Shown here in pieces: positions 16,401 to 22,457 of a DNA stretch of 22,457 bases. The DNA lies in contig JAZQIO010000013.1 of NCBI GenBank assembly GCA_045541135.1, positions 1 to 22,457 of the forward strand, given 5' to 3'. A program made the translations under genes and the position numbers. Below the pieces are notes generated by a model. It was given only the letters and a program-made list of their open reading frames with translations. It ran no database searches and had not been told where the DNA came from. This stretch comes from CAZNKU01 sp045541135. GTDB taxonomy: Bacteria > Bacillota > Clostridia > Monoglobales > Firm-18. Position 1 is the stretch's first letter, and each line of letters starts with the position of its first letter.

Positions 16401-17177
16401 GACGGTAAAAAATCAGGTAACTATCTGTATTTTGGTGATGAACCGATTATTGTTGGAAAAGATACAGACGATTCCGAAGATTCAGAAGATAATGTACAAA
16501 CTCCCGAAAAGCCAAGTGGCGGCGTTCACGGTTCCGGTAGTTCAGGCGGTGGCGGAGGTAGTTCGGGCGGAGGTTCAGTAACACCTGTTGTGCCTGTAGA
16601 TCCAACTCCTGTTGAGCCTACACCGTCAGTACCTGAAAAACCTTCATTCAGCGATGTTTTATCAGATAGCTGGTACTATGGCTATGTTGAAGAGCTTGCA
16701 GAAAATGGCATTGTTGCAGGTGATGAAAAGGGCAAGTTTAATCCAAATGACAATGTAACCCGTGAGCAGTTTTTAAAAATGCTTATAGAGGCTACAGACA
16801 TAGAAGCGGAAGAGGGAGAAAATAATTTTAGCGATGTTAAGGATGCATGGTACAAAGCTTATGTACTAAAAGCTAAAAGCCTTGGCATTGTAAACGGTGT
16901 TTCCGCTACAGAGTTTGGTATAGGTTCAAACATAACACGTCAGGATATGGCTGTTATGATAAGCCGTGTAATTGATAAGCTTGAAATAAAAACAGATAAA
17001 ACGGATGCCGATGAATTTGCTGATAACGGCAAGGTATCAGAATATGCAAAGGCTTCTGTAATGTTGATGAAGTCCATCGGTCTTATAGAAGGTTATAACA
17101 ACGAATACAGACCTCTTGACAATCTTACAAGAGCAGAGGCGGCAAAGGTTATTTCAGAGCTTTTGAAATTGCTTTAA
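13482..17177 (+). CDS. SLH-anchored heparinase II/III-family polysaccharide lyase with CBM96-like module
   Basis: This 1231-aa exported protein has a signal peptide at 1-24. The N-terminal part (about 40-170) and the region about 330-560 form the helical toroid typical of heparinase II/III and alginate lyases. Between them, about 215-315, sits a DNRLRE/CBM96-like beta module (IMIRGGAYGAQNYGSDE, then IIAFDISGL and ATLKVYG). The beta-sandwich core with SHGQRDHLSITLFAYG (H627, D631) and DPG (647-649), then HNLVTVNN, is the heparinase II/III signature. A Gly/Ser/Pro linker (about 1013-1053) leads to three SLH domains (about 1055-1231) with TREQ, TRQD and TRAE. It probably cleaves an acidic, uronate-containing polysaccharide at the cell surface by beta-elimination. 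The exact substrate cannot be told. AAAGGAG lies just upstream; it is the last gene of the SLH operon, 17 bases after the 1783-aa protein. Confidence 0.85.
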   Translation: MKRILCSVLIFCLAFTLVPSAVFAEEAVDNSHLITYQKPGTFDYKIDEDPMQIADDEFFGAWDEETQEWAKQPYFRYDEFPDMIKVKEAAMAADYDLAKEELLNYYRSVRDSRFTEPTSNPGNTAKSIALALEKNVYPISGFGEVRGYWNFDNEWEEHSVDVTGMFGSKVNGTVKDIGVLLMSVDKHLTQAEVKSRESDKPPVLELVVNGMPQKIYPSKDIMIRGGAYGAQNYGSDEILTIQESGYYKNFNENTKRAIIAFDISGLKTTDKVNSATLKVYGRNASGTGEKEICVYEYSEMTFDEATANFDEFNVDCAIWSCNDQNTWNFITTNNTSIKGKSALYHRGNDLNYVANMYSYTKDERYAYTFIRQYMGLVHHVGFNADVFNALDIAVHTRTTSKNIFQVLNSKYMTGEILTASIKTLWLQSQQNIFNFFGTKDNNWASFATGGVYAILSRFRELAVFDEWYQLVQEENLRIVKGFVLEDGMSLELPLGYTQTILGTIYTPFEIQEETGIPVPFGDEVMSIAYNIVKTLVYCSSPGWRGYNIADADDYQSNYSDTVKKWYIMAFPDDEMFEYVSTNGTSGAMPENPTTRYPTSLRTYMRSSWDSKAIAMSFINTNDFTASHGQRDHLSITLFAYGKFLLTDPGLGKSLLDGAKEYMSSAPMHNLVTVNNSEHDNISKTRELGFESNDIYDFVEYAGTYTQSVDQHRSVLYLKGQQFFIVGDYANPENRTKENSFEQNWQMLPSSKISVDEETLEIKSNNDDINVTLVPVGTDDLTYYYEDTNFSHKSAEEKNKKAVLKKTAVGDAVFNTIILPRNLKEDFEVTADIVDTGIEPTAVNAFSARIKNTKTGKENYYYYYHLNDLSKKQEANVGQFTTDATTMLVETDLDGNITSTFLMDATFLKDNTIDEEGQYLFKVKEGAEPVSAIAYEKNGQIFNVYSSTLNEEVLENVTMYAPGQYNVRFEGSFMDGKKSGNYLYFGDEPIIVGKDTDDSEDSEDNVQTPEKPSGGVHGSGSSGGGGGSSGGGSVTPVVPVDPTPVEPTPSVPEKPSFSDVLSDSWYYGYVEELAENGIVAGDEKGKFNPNDNVTREQFLKMLIEATDIEAEEGENNFSDVKDAWYKAYVLKAKSLGIVNGVSATEFGIGSNITRQDMAVMISRVIDKLEIKTDKTDADEFADNGKVSEYAKASVMLMKSIGLIEGYNNEYRPLDNLTRAEAAKVISELLKLL

Positions 17178-17206
17178 TTGACTTCGTGGAAATATTGATG
17201 TAAAAT
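17178..17206 (+). promoter_or_regulatory. Strong promoter for the AraC-family gene
   Basis: TTGACT (17178-17183), a 17-base spacer and TAAAAT (17201-17206) form a near-consensus sigma-70 promoter starting at the base after the heparinase stop codon. Transcription would start around 17213, so the hairpin at 17226-17245 lies in the 5' leader. Confidence 0.7.
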
Positions 17207-17225
17207 AGTATACAAAGCATAACAT

Positions 17226-17245
17226 ACCACCCTTTTACGGGTGGT
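17226..17245 (+). terminator. Hairpin between the SLH operon and the AraC gene
   Basis: ACCACCC (17226-17232) and GGGTGGT (17239-17245) make a perfect 7-bp GC-rich stem with a 6-nt loop. No T run follows, so it is a weak terminator for the SLH operon at best. Placed downstream of the AraC promoter it may be a leader or attenuator hairpin. Confidence 0.5.
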
Positions 17246-17282
17246 AATGCTATATATAACGGTTGTAAGGAATGCTTTAGTA

Positions 17283-18101
17283 ATGAAAAAATATTTGAGA
17301 TTATTACAAAAAAAATTCAATAAAGATACAGTGGATATGCCTAAATTTCATTGTCATGATCACTATGAAATTTATTATCTGTTTTCGGGTAAGGTGCGTT
17401 ATCTTATAGACGATGAATTTTTCGAAATAAATTCAGGTGATATTGTGCTTATTAATAAAAATAAGCTTCACATGACCAAAAAGCCCGAAACTATTTACGG
17501 AGAAAATATAAAAATTTATATTACCAAAGATAATGTGGATTCTTTAGGTGATAATTCCGAAAAGTTTAATGAATGCTTTGATTATATTCACATTACTGTA
17601 CCTGAAAACAAAAAGAAGTATATTGACGATATTTTTAAAAGATTACGTTCAGAGCACAAAAATAACGGTTTATTCAGTACCCAGCTTATTAATAATTATA
17701 TATACGAAATACTGTCAAATATATATAAACTTATTTTTGTGGAAAATGAGGATAATCTTGCAGATATAAGTACTAACAGTAATGAAATAAATATTGCTAT
17801 CAGATATGTATATAACAACTACGGCGAAAAGCTTACTTTGTCCGAGGTTGCAAAAATGGTGAATATGAATCCGTCGTATTTTTCCAGATATTTTAAAAAG
17901 ATTACGGGAATTACCTTTATGGATTATGTTAATAACATAAGAATAAAAAATGCTGTATCGATGATAACGGATACAAATATGTCTCTTATAGATATAGCAC
18001 AGGCTTGCGGCTATAACAATCAGTCATACTTTTGCAGACAATTTCAAAAAATTGTTGGTTGTACTGCAGGTAAATATAAAAAAGATAAAAAAATAAAATA
18101 A
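17283..18101 (+). CDS. AraC-family transcriptional regulator with cupin sensor domain
   Basis: This 272-aa regulator has an N-terminal cupin fold (FHCHDHYEIYYLFSGKVRY, then INSGDIVLINKNKLHM) that usually binds a small sugar ligand. The C-terminal domain (about 175-272) has two helix-turn-helix units, LTLSEVAKMVNMNPSYFSRYFKK and MSLIDIAQACGYNNQSYFCRQFQK, with the AraC signature. An alternative GTG at 17241 lies inside the leader hairpin and lacks a ribosome site. ATG 17283 has AAGGA at 17267-17271, so it was chosen. It has its own promoter and precedes the GH29 gene by 43 bases. It is likely to activate the surrounding carbohydrate genes in response to a sugar released from the target polysaccharide (inference). 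Confidence 0.92.
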   Translation: MKKYLRLLQKKFNKDTVDMPKFHCHDHYEIYYLFSGKVRYLIDDEFFEINSGDIVLINKNKLHMTKKPETIYGENIKIYITKDNVDSLGDNSEKFNECFDYIHITVPENKKKYIDDIFKRLRSEHKNNGLFSTQLINNYIYEILSNIYKLIFVENEDNLADISTNSNEINIAIRYVYNNYGEKLTLSEVAKMVNMNPSYFSRYFKKITGITFMDYVNNIRIKNAVSMITDTNMSLIDIAQACGYNNQSYFCRQFQKIVGCTAGKYKKDKKIK

Positions 18102-18144
18102 CAGTAATTAAACTAAAATTTTTAAAATATGGAGGATATACATA

Positions 18145-19383
18145 ATGTCAGTACCTATAGCAAAAAAATATATTAAAGATTTCGAGCAGTTGGGATTAGG
18201 CATTTTTGTGCATTTTGGAATTTATTCGCTTCTTGGCAGTGGTGAGTGGGTAGCTAACTTAAGACCCGGTCTTATAAGTGAAAGTGATTATCGACGTTTA
18301 GTTGACAAGTTTAATCCCGATGATATGGAAAATATGGTATTGCAGATAAAAAGGTCAGGGGCAAAATACATAACATTGACTACTAAGCACCACGATGGTT
18401 TTCATTTGTTTGATACATGCGGTAATTCTGATTTCGATGTTATGCACAGTGCTGCTAAACGAGATTTGGTAAAAGAATTCACAGAAGCGTGCAAAAAACA
18501 TGATATTGTACCGTTTTTCTATTATGCATCATTAGAGTGGTGGCACCCCGATATTGAAAAAAATTTTGAAAAATATCTTGAATATATTAGAAAAGATGTT
18601 GAAATATTATGTAAAAATTACGGTAAAATTGGTGGCTTATGGTTTGATGGTAACTGGAGTAAAAAAGGCGAAGGAGATGTATGGCAGGAGGATAAACTGT
18701 ATGCATTAATACGAAAATATCAACCGGAAGCTATGATTATTAATAATACAGGATTGGAACTCGGTGGTAAATTGGGACATCCTGAAATCGACTCTGTCAC
18801 ATATGAAAGAGGAAATGCCAAACCTATGAACAGAGAAGGAATGGGGAAATATGTTTCCGCAGAAGTTTGTGACAGTGTGAATATGCATTGGGGACTTGCT
18901 GATGATTTCAACTTTAAATCACCTATGAAAATACTTACTTCATTGGCTAAATGCCGTTCTGCAGGGGCTAATTACCTATTAAATGTAGGACCTGAAGCAT
19001 CGGGAAATATTCCTGAATATCCTGTGGCAATGCTTAATATCGTAGGAAAATGGATGGGTATGTTTGGTGATGCAGTCCATAACGGCAGACCGTATTGGTA
19101 TAAAGAGGATTCTGATATATTTATATTGAAGGATGAAAAACATCTTTACTTTTTCTACGTTAATCTTGCAAGAAGGGGTAGTGCCGATGTCACCTTTATT
19201 TCAGGAACAGAGGGTATGATAACTTTTGACAACATTGATGTTAATGTAGAAAATATCAGATGGATGGATAATGACGAAAAACTTGAATTTTCAAAAGATG
19301 GATATAATTTGTCCATAGGATTTACCGGTTATGATTATGGTGTTGACTATTGCGTAAGAGTAGCAATTGGCGACATTATATAG
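18145..19383 (+). CDS. GH29-family alpha-L-fucosidase-like enzyme
   Basis: This 412-aa protein belongs to glycoside hydrolase family 29. It shows the N-terminal LGIFVHFGIYSLLGSGEW element (18-35), the fucose-binding KHHDGFHLFD (81-90), and GGLWFDG (163-169), where D168 is the expected catalytic nucleophile. A C-terminal beta domain ends the protein. There is no signal peptide, so it probably acts in the cytosol on imported fucosylated oligosaccharides. The family also includes enzymes with other or no demonstrated activity; the general acid is variable in GH29 and I cannot assign it. GGAGGA (18131-18136) precedes the ATG. It follows the AraC gene and is 16 bases before the alpha/beta hydrolase gene, so the three probably form one unit. 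Confidence 0.88.
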   Translation: MSVPIAKKYIKDFEQLGLGIFVHFGIYSLLGSGEWVANLRPGLISESDYRRLVDKFNPDDMENMVLQIKRSGAKYITLTTKHHDGFHLFDTCGNSDFDVMHSAAKRDLVKEFTEACKKHDIVPFFYYASLEWWHPDIEKNFEKYLEYIRKDVEILCKNYGKIGGLWFDGNWSKKGEGDVWQEDKLYALIRKYQPEAMIINNTGLELGGKLGHPEIDSVTYERGNAKPMNREGMGKYVSAEVCDSVNMHWGLADDFNFKSPMKILTSLAKCRSAGANYLLNVGPEASGNIPEYPVAMLNIVGKWMGMFGDAVHNGRPYWYKEDSDIFILKDEKHLYFFYVNLARRGSADVTFISGTEGMITFDNIDVNVENIRWMDNDEKLEFSKDGYNLSIGFTGYDYGVDYCVRVAIGDII

Positions 19384-19399
19384 TATTGGAGGGTTTGAT

Positions 19400-20089
19400 A
19401 TGATAGAATATGTAGAAGTAGTTGGAAGAGAAGTTACAATTTGCCACCCTGAAAAGCCTAACGGAAAATGGGCACTAAAAACAGAATATTTTGATTCTTT
19501 TCCTGATGTACAGAACATTCTTTTGAGTATGGGTTATTATATAGTTCATATAAAAAATATAACACGTTGGCATCATCCTTCAGATACTGATGCAAGAGCA
19601 GAACTTGCAAAATATATGAGAACTCGTTTCAATGTGAGCAAAAAATGTGTGATTATTGGAATGAGCTGCGGAGGAATGCAGGGGATTTACTTTGCCTCTA
19701 AATATCCGGAACTTGTTTCTTGTATGTATCTTGATGCACCTGTAGTAAATTTGCTTTCATGTCCGGCTGGTATGGGTAAAGGCTGTTCTACTATGTTTGA
19801 AGAATTTTATTCTCATACAGGAATTGAACTATGTGAGCTTTTAGGCTATAGAAACCATCCTCTTGATCACCTGCATAAGTTGGTTGAACATAATATTCCA
19901 ATAATACTTGTAAGTGGTGATAAAGATATGATGGTACCATATGATGAAAATGGTAAATACATTAATGATATTTATATTGAAAATAACTGTACAATAAAAA
20001 CAATAATAAAAAAAGATGGAGACCATCATCCTCATGGATTGGTCGATAATTCACAAATAATTGACTTTATTTTAAAACATGATATGTGA
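19400..20089 (+). CDS. Alpha/beta hydrolase, esterase-like
   Basis: This 229-aa cytosolic protein has an alpha/beta-hydrolase fold: nucleophile elbow GMSCGG (S89), acid in SGDKDMMVP (D176 likely) and a His-rich DGDHHPHG segment (about 207-213) supplying the catalytic His. This fits a serine esterase; sequence alone does not name the acyl group. The ATG at 19400 has GGAGGG at 19388-19393 with ideal spacing. An upstream in-frame ATG at 19367 would overlap the GH29 coding end and lacks a ribosome site. It is encoded 16 bases after GH29, suggesting that it removes acetyl or other ester groups from the same imported oligosaccharide (inference). No lid domain or signal peptide is seen. Confidence 0.8.
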   Translation: MIEYVEVVGREVTICHPEKPNGKWALKTEYFDSFPDVQNILLSMGYYIVHIKNITRWHHPSDTDARAELAKYMRTRFNVSKKCVIIGMSCGGMQGIYFASKYPELVSCMYLDAPVVNLLSCPAGMGKGCSTMFEEFYSHTGIELCELLGYRNHPLDHLHKLVEHNIPIILVSGDKDMMVPYDENGKYINDIYIENNCTIKTIIKKDGDHHPHGLVDNSQIIDFILKHDM

Positions 20090-20172
20090 TAGCAACTATA
20101 ATATAATACATTTTTAACTTATTGATAAGTGTAAAATTAATTATTGTTCTTAAGAATTATACGTTTTTACTT

Positions 20173-20227
20173 TGATACACTTCAATAAATCCCCCTTATA
20201 ACCACTTATAGATTTTATAGTGTATCA
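20173..20227. repeat. 9-bp inverted repeat downstream of the fucosidase unit
   Basis: TGATACACT (20173-20181) and AGTGTATCA (20219-20227) are exact reverse complements, 37 bases apart, in an otherwise empty AT-rich region. They share TGATAC/GTATCA with the inverted repeat upstream of the SDR operon. They could be ends of a small element or a regulator site. Confidence 0.35.
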
Positions 20228-20278
20228 TTAATATAACGCTATGGATTATGCGGTGATTTTTATATATCTTAAACATAA

Positions 20279-20306
20279 AAAACAGTCATCTTAAAATGAC
20301 TGTTTT
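20279..20306. terminator. Bidirectional intrinsic terminator after the GH29/esterase unit
   Basis: An 11-bp perfect stem, AAAACAGTCAT (20279-20289) with ATGACTGTTTT (20296-20306), has a 6-nt loop and A and T tracts on the two sides. It lies about 190 bases after the esterase stop codon. No gene is seen between 20090 and 20278. Confidence 0.8.
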
Positions 20307-20330
20307 CTTATTACTATTCAGTGGTTTTGT

Positions 20331-20364
20331 CTGCATAAGACAAGGGGACGGTTCTGTTGTCTTT
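20331..20364 (+). repeat. 34-bp direct repeat, left copy
   Basis: This is a perfect copy of 22135-22168. The core GGGGACGGTTC is flanked by AAGACAA and TTGTCTT, a 7-bp inverted repeat, so each copy can fold. Sequences with this GGGGACGGTTC core are common in clostridial genomes and, as I recall, often occur next to transposable elements; that association is inference here. Together the two copies bracket the uxuA remnant and the GH39 gene. Confidence 0.9.
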
Positions 20365-20392
20365 TGAGTTTTTTTAAATTTATAAGTAAAAA
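20364..20392 (+). promoter_or_regulatory. Possible promoter at the edge of the 34-bp repeat
   Basis: TTGAGT (20364-20369), a 17-base spacer and TAAAAA (20387-20392) form a moderate promoter immediately after the left repeat copy. It would read through the uxuA remnant into the GH39 gene. Confidence 0.35.
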
Positions 20393-20481
20393 TAGTACAA
20401 AAAGCAGTAAAAAAAGATGAAGTAAATATTATGAAGTATCAATTACAATAAAGTAAAAGAATTTAGAAAGAAGGTAAAACA

Positions 20482-20624
20482 ATGAAAAAGGCGTTGATGT
20501 AGCTGTGCGTGTAGACCACGTTCCCACAATGCTTGGCGAGGATATGCACCATCAAGGCTATGATGCCATTGGCAGATACTTTGCCATTGGTTATTTAAAA
20601 GGCATTTTAGATTCATTAAAATAA
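20482..20624 (+). pseudogene. uxuA: Truncated mannonate dehydratase (uxuA) remnant
   Basis: From about 20490 the plus strand reads GVDVAVRVDHVPTMLGED, then HHQGYDAIGRYFAIGYLKG, ending at TAA 20622-20624. This matches the C-terminal end of mannonate dehydratase (the R-x-DHVPT and FAIGYLKG segments). Only about 45 codons remain; the metal-binding and active-site body is gone. An AAGAAGG site and ATGAAAAAG (20482-20490) just before, in another frame that stops after 6 codons, may be the old gene start joined to its end by an internal deletion. In intact form UxuA dehydrates D-mannonate in D-glucuronate catabolism. Confidence 0.75.
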
Positions 20625-20645
20625 AAAAATAAAGGAGTACTTTCT

Positions 20646-22142
20646 ATGATTAAAGTATTTTGCGATAAAAAAGAAAAGGATTTAAAAAATTTCTGGAGTC
20701 ATATTGTTTTCCATCCTACAGACGCGATTGAAGATGATTGGGGACAGGCTTTTTTAGATAAAATGGCTGCTGATAAAGCGGTAAAAACTATTCGTATTTA
20801 TTCTATGTTTGAAGAAATGGTTACTTTAGATGAAAACGGAAAAATGCAGTTTGATTTTACCAAAAATGATTTCCGTATAGATTCCCTTTTAGAAAAGGGC
20901 TTTGATATTTTCATTGCCTATGCCTTTATTCCCTTCTGGCTTGCGGCAGACCAAAGCCCTGAACTTTGCGGTGAGCGTTATAAAGGAAACATCTTGGTTC
21001 GCTCCAAACCCTATGATTATAGCCTTTGGGAAGAAATTTGCCGTGTTTATACTCAGCATTTGGTAGACCGCTACGGAGAAGAACAAGTAGGAAAATGGCG
21101 TCTGCATTGTTATAACGAGCCGGATTGGTATCATTTTTTTGACAAGCCTGCACCCGACAACTACAGTCGTGCCATGGAATATTGCAAGCTCTATGATGCC
21201 TTTGCACGTGGCGTTACCTCTGTAAGCGAGAAACTATGCATCGGCGGTCCTGCTTTGGCTGAGTCACCTAAAAACTTTGAATTTTTTGAATTATTCTTAA
21301 ACCACATCAAAGAAGCAGGCACTCGTCTTGATTTTATCAGCTTTCACTCCTATGGTACCTTCCCTGAGCTGATTGAAGACAAGACCAAGCCAATTGACAC
21401 TCGTGGTGCTATATTCTGCACTATGACAGTAGCCAGAATTGCTGACATGTGCGGTTTTGGTCATCTTCCCCTTGTTTGTGACGAATGGGGTGCTATCACC
21501 GAAGGATATTTAGATAAAGAACGTATACCCGCAATGGTATTTCGTGAAAACGAACTATATGCCGCTTATTATGTGAGAATGCTCACCATGTTTGACGAAT
21601 TAAAGCTCCCCTATGAGCAAATGATGATTTGCCTTTCCGGTCAGCATGGTCTGCGTGGTGACTTTATGGGCAACCGAAATTTCTTCACTAAAAGCTTTTA
21701 TCCAAAGCCATTATATAACGCCTATGTATTGGCAGCAAAATTAGGAGAAGAGAAACTGCATTTTTATGCTGATTTAGAAAATGAGCATGTGTCTGTGATG
21801 CCTACAAAACACAAAGACGGACACTACTCTGTTTTAATGTGTTATGCAGATGACGGCTTTGCTTTAGATTTACCTACACAAAATTTAGAAGTAAATCTTG
21901 CAGGTTTAGACGGCACATACCAAGTGACCCAATATGTGATTGATAAAGACACCGCAAACGCATACACAAAATTTGTTGAATTAGGCGAACCGCAAAACGC
22001 AACCGATGAACAAAAGAAAGCCATTCGTGACGCCGGTGCATTAAAACCTGAAAGCTTAGGTACAGTCTCAAAGGAAAGTCCCTGTGTTGCTCTTAGGATG
22101 CAAAACAATGCTGTTGTGCTTTTAGAAATTGTGCCTGCATAA
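20646..22142 (+). CDS. GH39-family beta-xylosidase-like glycoside hydrolase
   Basis: This 498-aa clan GH-A glycosidase is best placed in GH39. CYNEPDW (155-161) carries the acid/base E158 and LVCDEWGA (276-283) the nucleophile E280, after strands 4 and 7 of the (beta/alpha)8 barrel. SFHSYG (232-237) and a C-terminal beta-sandwich (about 390-498) also fit. There is no signal peptide, so it probably works in the cytosol. GH39 includes beta-xylosidases, alpha-L-iduronidases and related exo-enzymes, and uronate specificity cannot be excluded. AAAGGAG (20631-20637) precedes the ATG and the gene follows the uxuA remnant by 21 bases. The last codon and stop lie inside the right 34-bp repeat. Codon use seems slightly less AT-rich than in the SLH genes, which hints at separate acquisition. 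Confidence 0.85.
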   Translation: MIKVFCDKKEKDLKNFWSHIVFHPTDAIEDDWGQAFLDKMAADKAVKTIRIYSMFEEMVTLDENGKMQFDFTKNDFRIDSLLEKGFDIFIAYAFIPFWLAADQSPELCGERYKGNILVRSKPYDYSLWEEICRVYTQHLVDRYGEEQVGKWRLHCYNEPDWYHFFDKPAPDNYSRAMEYCKLYDAFARGVTSVSEKLCIGGPALAESPKNFEFFELFLNHIKEAGTRLDFISFHSYGTFPELIEDKTKPIDTRGAIFCTMTVARIADMCGFGHLPLVCDEWGAITEGYLDKERIPAMVFRENELYAAYYVRMLTMFDELKLPYEQMMICLSGQHGLRGDFMGNRNFFTKSFYPKPLYNAYVLAAKLGEEKLHFYADLENEHVSVMPTKHKDGHYSVLMCYADDGFALDLPTQNLEVNLAGLDGTYQVTQYVIDKDTANAYTKFVELGEPQNATDEQKKAIRDAGALKPESLGTVSKESPCVALRMQNNAVVLLEIVPA

Positions 22143-22168
22143 GACAAGGGGACGGTTCTGTTGTCTTT
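22135..22168 (+). repeat. 34-bp direct repeat, right copy, overlapping the GH39 stop
   Basis: It is identical to 20331-20364. Its first bases supply the final Ala codon and TAA stop of the GH39 gene (stop at 22140-22142), and it is directly followed by an IS1182-like transposase tail. Confidence 0.9.
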
Positions 22169-22171
22169 ACG

Positions 22172-22330
22172 GGTCTTGCACAGGTAACAAACTGGGTAAG
22201 GCTTAAATTTGCAACCATGAATTTAAAAAAGCTTGCAAAATGGAGATGGAAGAGAAATAATGCACCTTCCAAATTGCTTGTTTTTATTGTAAATTTAATA
22301 AATATGAAGAAGAACCCGATTTTTGCTTAA
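22172..22330 (+). pseudogene. C-terminal remnant of an IS1182-like transposase
   Basis: The plus-strand frame reads GLAQVTNWVRLKFATMNLKKL, then AKWRWKRNNAP, and stops at TAA 22328-22330. The VRLKFATMNLKKLAKW block matches the extreme C-terminus of IS1182-family DDE transposases. About 52 codons remain and no catalytic DDE segment is present. The left boundary coincides with the end of the 34-bp repeat, so the transposase body was removed or replaced there. Confidence 0.65.
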
Positions 22331-22347
22331 TGCAAAGTCGGGTTCTT
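22310..22347 (+). terminator. 10-bp inverted repeat at the transposase 3' end
   Basis: AAGAACCCGA (22310-22319) and TCGGGTTCTT (22338-22347) are exact complements around an 18-nt loop that contains the transposase stop codon. It may be a terminator or part of the insertion-sequence end. A second nested hairpin, CGACAG/CTGTCG, follows at about 22348-22380. Confidence 0.6.
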
Positions 22348-22410
22348 CGACAGTCTGGAAGCTTTATAAAAGCTCTGTCGTTTTGTGTAAAAAACAAGGC
22401 ATTTTGTTTC

Positions 22411-22439
22411 TTGTGTTTAAGAAGCTTCTTTGTTATAAT
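22411..22439 (+). promoter_or_regulatory. Promoter at window edge, for a gene beyond it
   Basis: TTGTGT (22411-22416), a 17-base spacer and a perfect TATAAT (22434-22439) form a good sigma-70 promoter pointing out of the window. No start codon is visible before the end. The rest of 22348-22410 shows hairpins but no gene. Confidence 0.6.
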
Positions 22440-22457
22440 CAAGATAAAGTATAATTA

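Noticed and set aside
17241..17282. GTG start for the AraC gene
   Set aside because: It lies in the right arm of the leader hairpin and has no ribosome site; the extra 14 residues do not look like a cupin N-terminus.
19367..19399. Upstream ATG for the alpha/beta hydrolase
   Set aside because: It overlaps the end of the GH29 gene and lacks a ribosome site, while ATG 19400 has GGAGGG at good spacing.
20926..21207. Minus-strand ORF inside the GH39 gene
   Set aside because: It is antisense to a gene with clear catalytic motifs and has no supporting signal.

Overview
This is an AT-rich window whose genes start at strong AGGAGG-type ribosome binding sites. It encodes several large exported proteins with S-layer homology (SLH) domains. 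Gram-positive SLH anchoring, AraC-type control and GH29/GH39/heparinase-like enzymes together suggest an anaerobic, polysaccharide-degrading member of the Clostridia (Firmicutes), probably gut-associated. That placement is inference from gene style; there is no rRNA or other marker gene here.

Layout. (1) 1-244: hairpin-rich non-coding DNA and a terminator. (2) 245-3530, minus strand: a tight four-gene operon, in transcription order an SDR oxidoreductase, a type I 3-dehydroquinate-dehydratase-like enzyme, a second SDR, and a PIG3-like NADPH:quinone-reductase-type dehydrogenase. It looks like a small-molecule catabolic cassette for a polyhydroxylated or keto compound; the substrate is unknown. 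(3) 3531-4332: no intact gene. It holds a frameshifted tail of a deacetylase-like gene, a duplicated promoter-leader-signal peptide segment of the downstream SLH gene, and an opposite-strand amidohydrolase remnant with an in-frame stop and apparent internal deletion. (4) 4333-17177, plus strand: a deacetylase-like protein and three exported SLH proteins: an 895-aa protein with degenerate N-terminal SLH repeats, a 1783-aa modular adhesin-like protein with C-terminal SLH domains, and a 1231-aa heparinase II/III-like lyase with an embedded CBM96-like module and C-terminal SLH domains. (5) 17283-20089: an AraC-family regulator with its own promoter, then a cytosolic GH29 fucosidase-like enzyme and an alpha/beta hydrolase. 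(6) 20090-22457: a terminator, two identical 34-bp repeats flanking a truncated uxuA remnant and an intact GH39-like glycosidase, an IS1182-like transposase tail, and an outward promoter at the window edge.

Working model (inference): surface-bound proteins bind and cut an acidic, possibly fucosylated and acetylated polysaccharide. Imported oligosaccharides are trimmed by the cytosolic GH29, esterase-like and GH39-like enzymes. The SDR/DHQase-like operon may process the resulting keto or uronic sugars. The dead uxuA piece (mannonate dehydratase, hexuronate catabolism) fits a uronate theme. The most unusual content is the DHQase-like/SDR operon, the heparinase/CBM96/SLH fusion, and the layered gene debris at 3745-4182 and 20331-22330, which shows recent local duplication and deletion.
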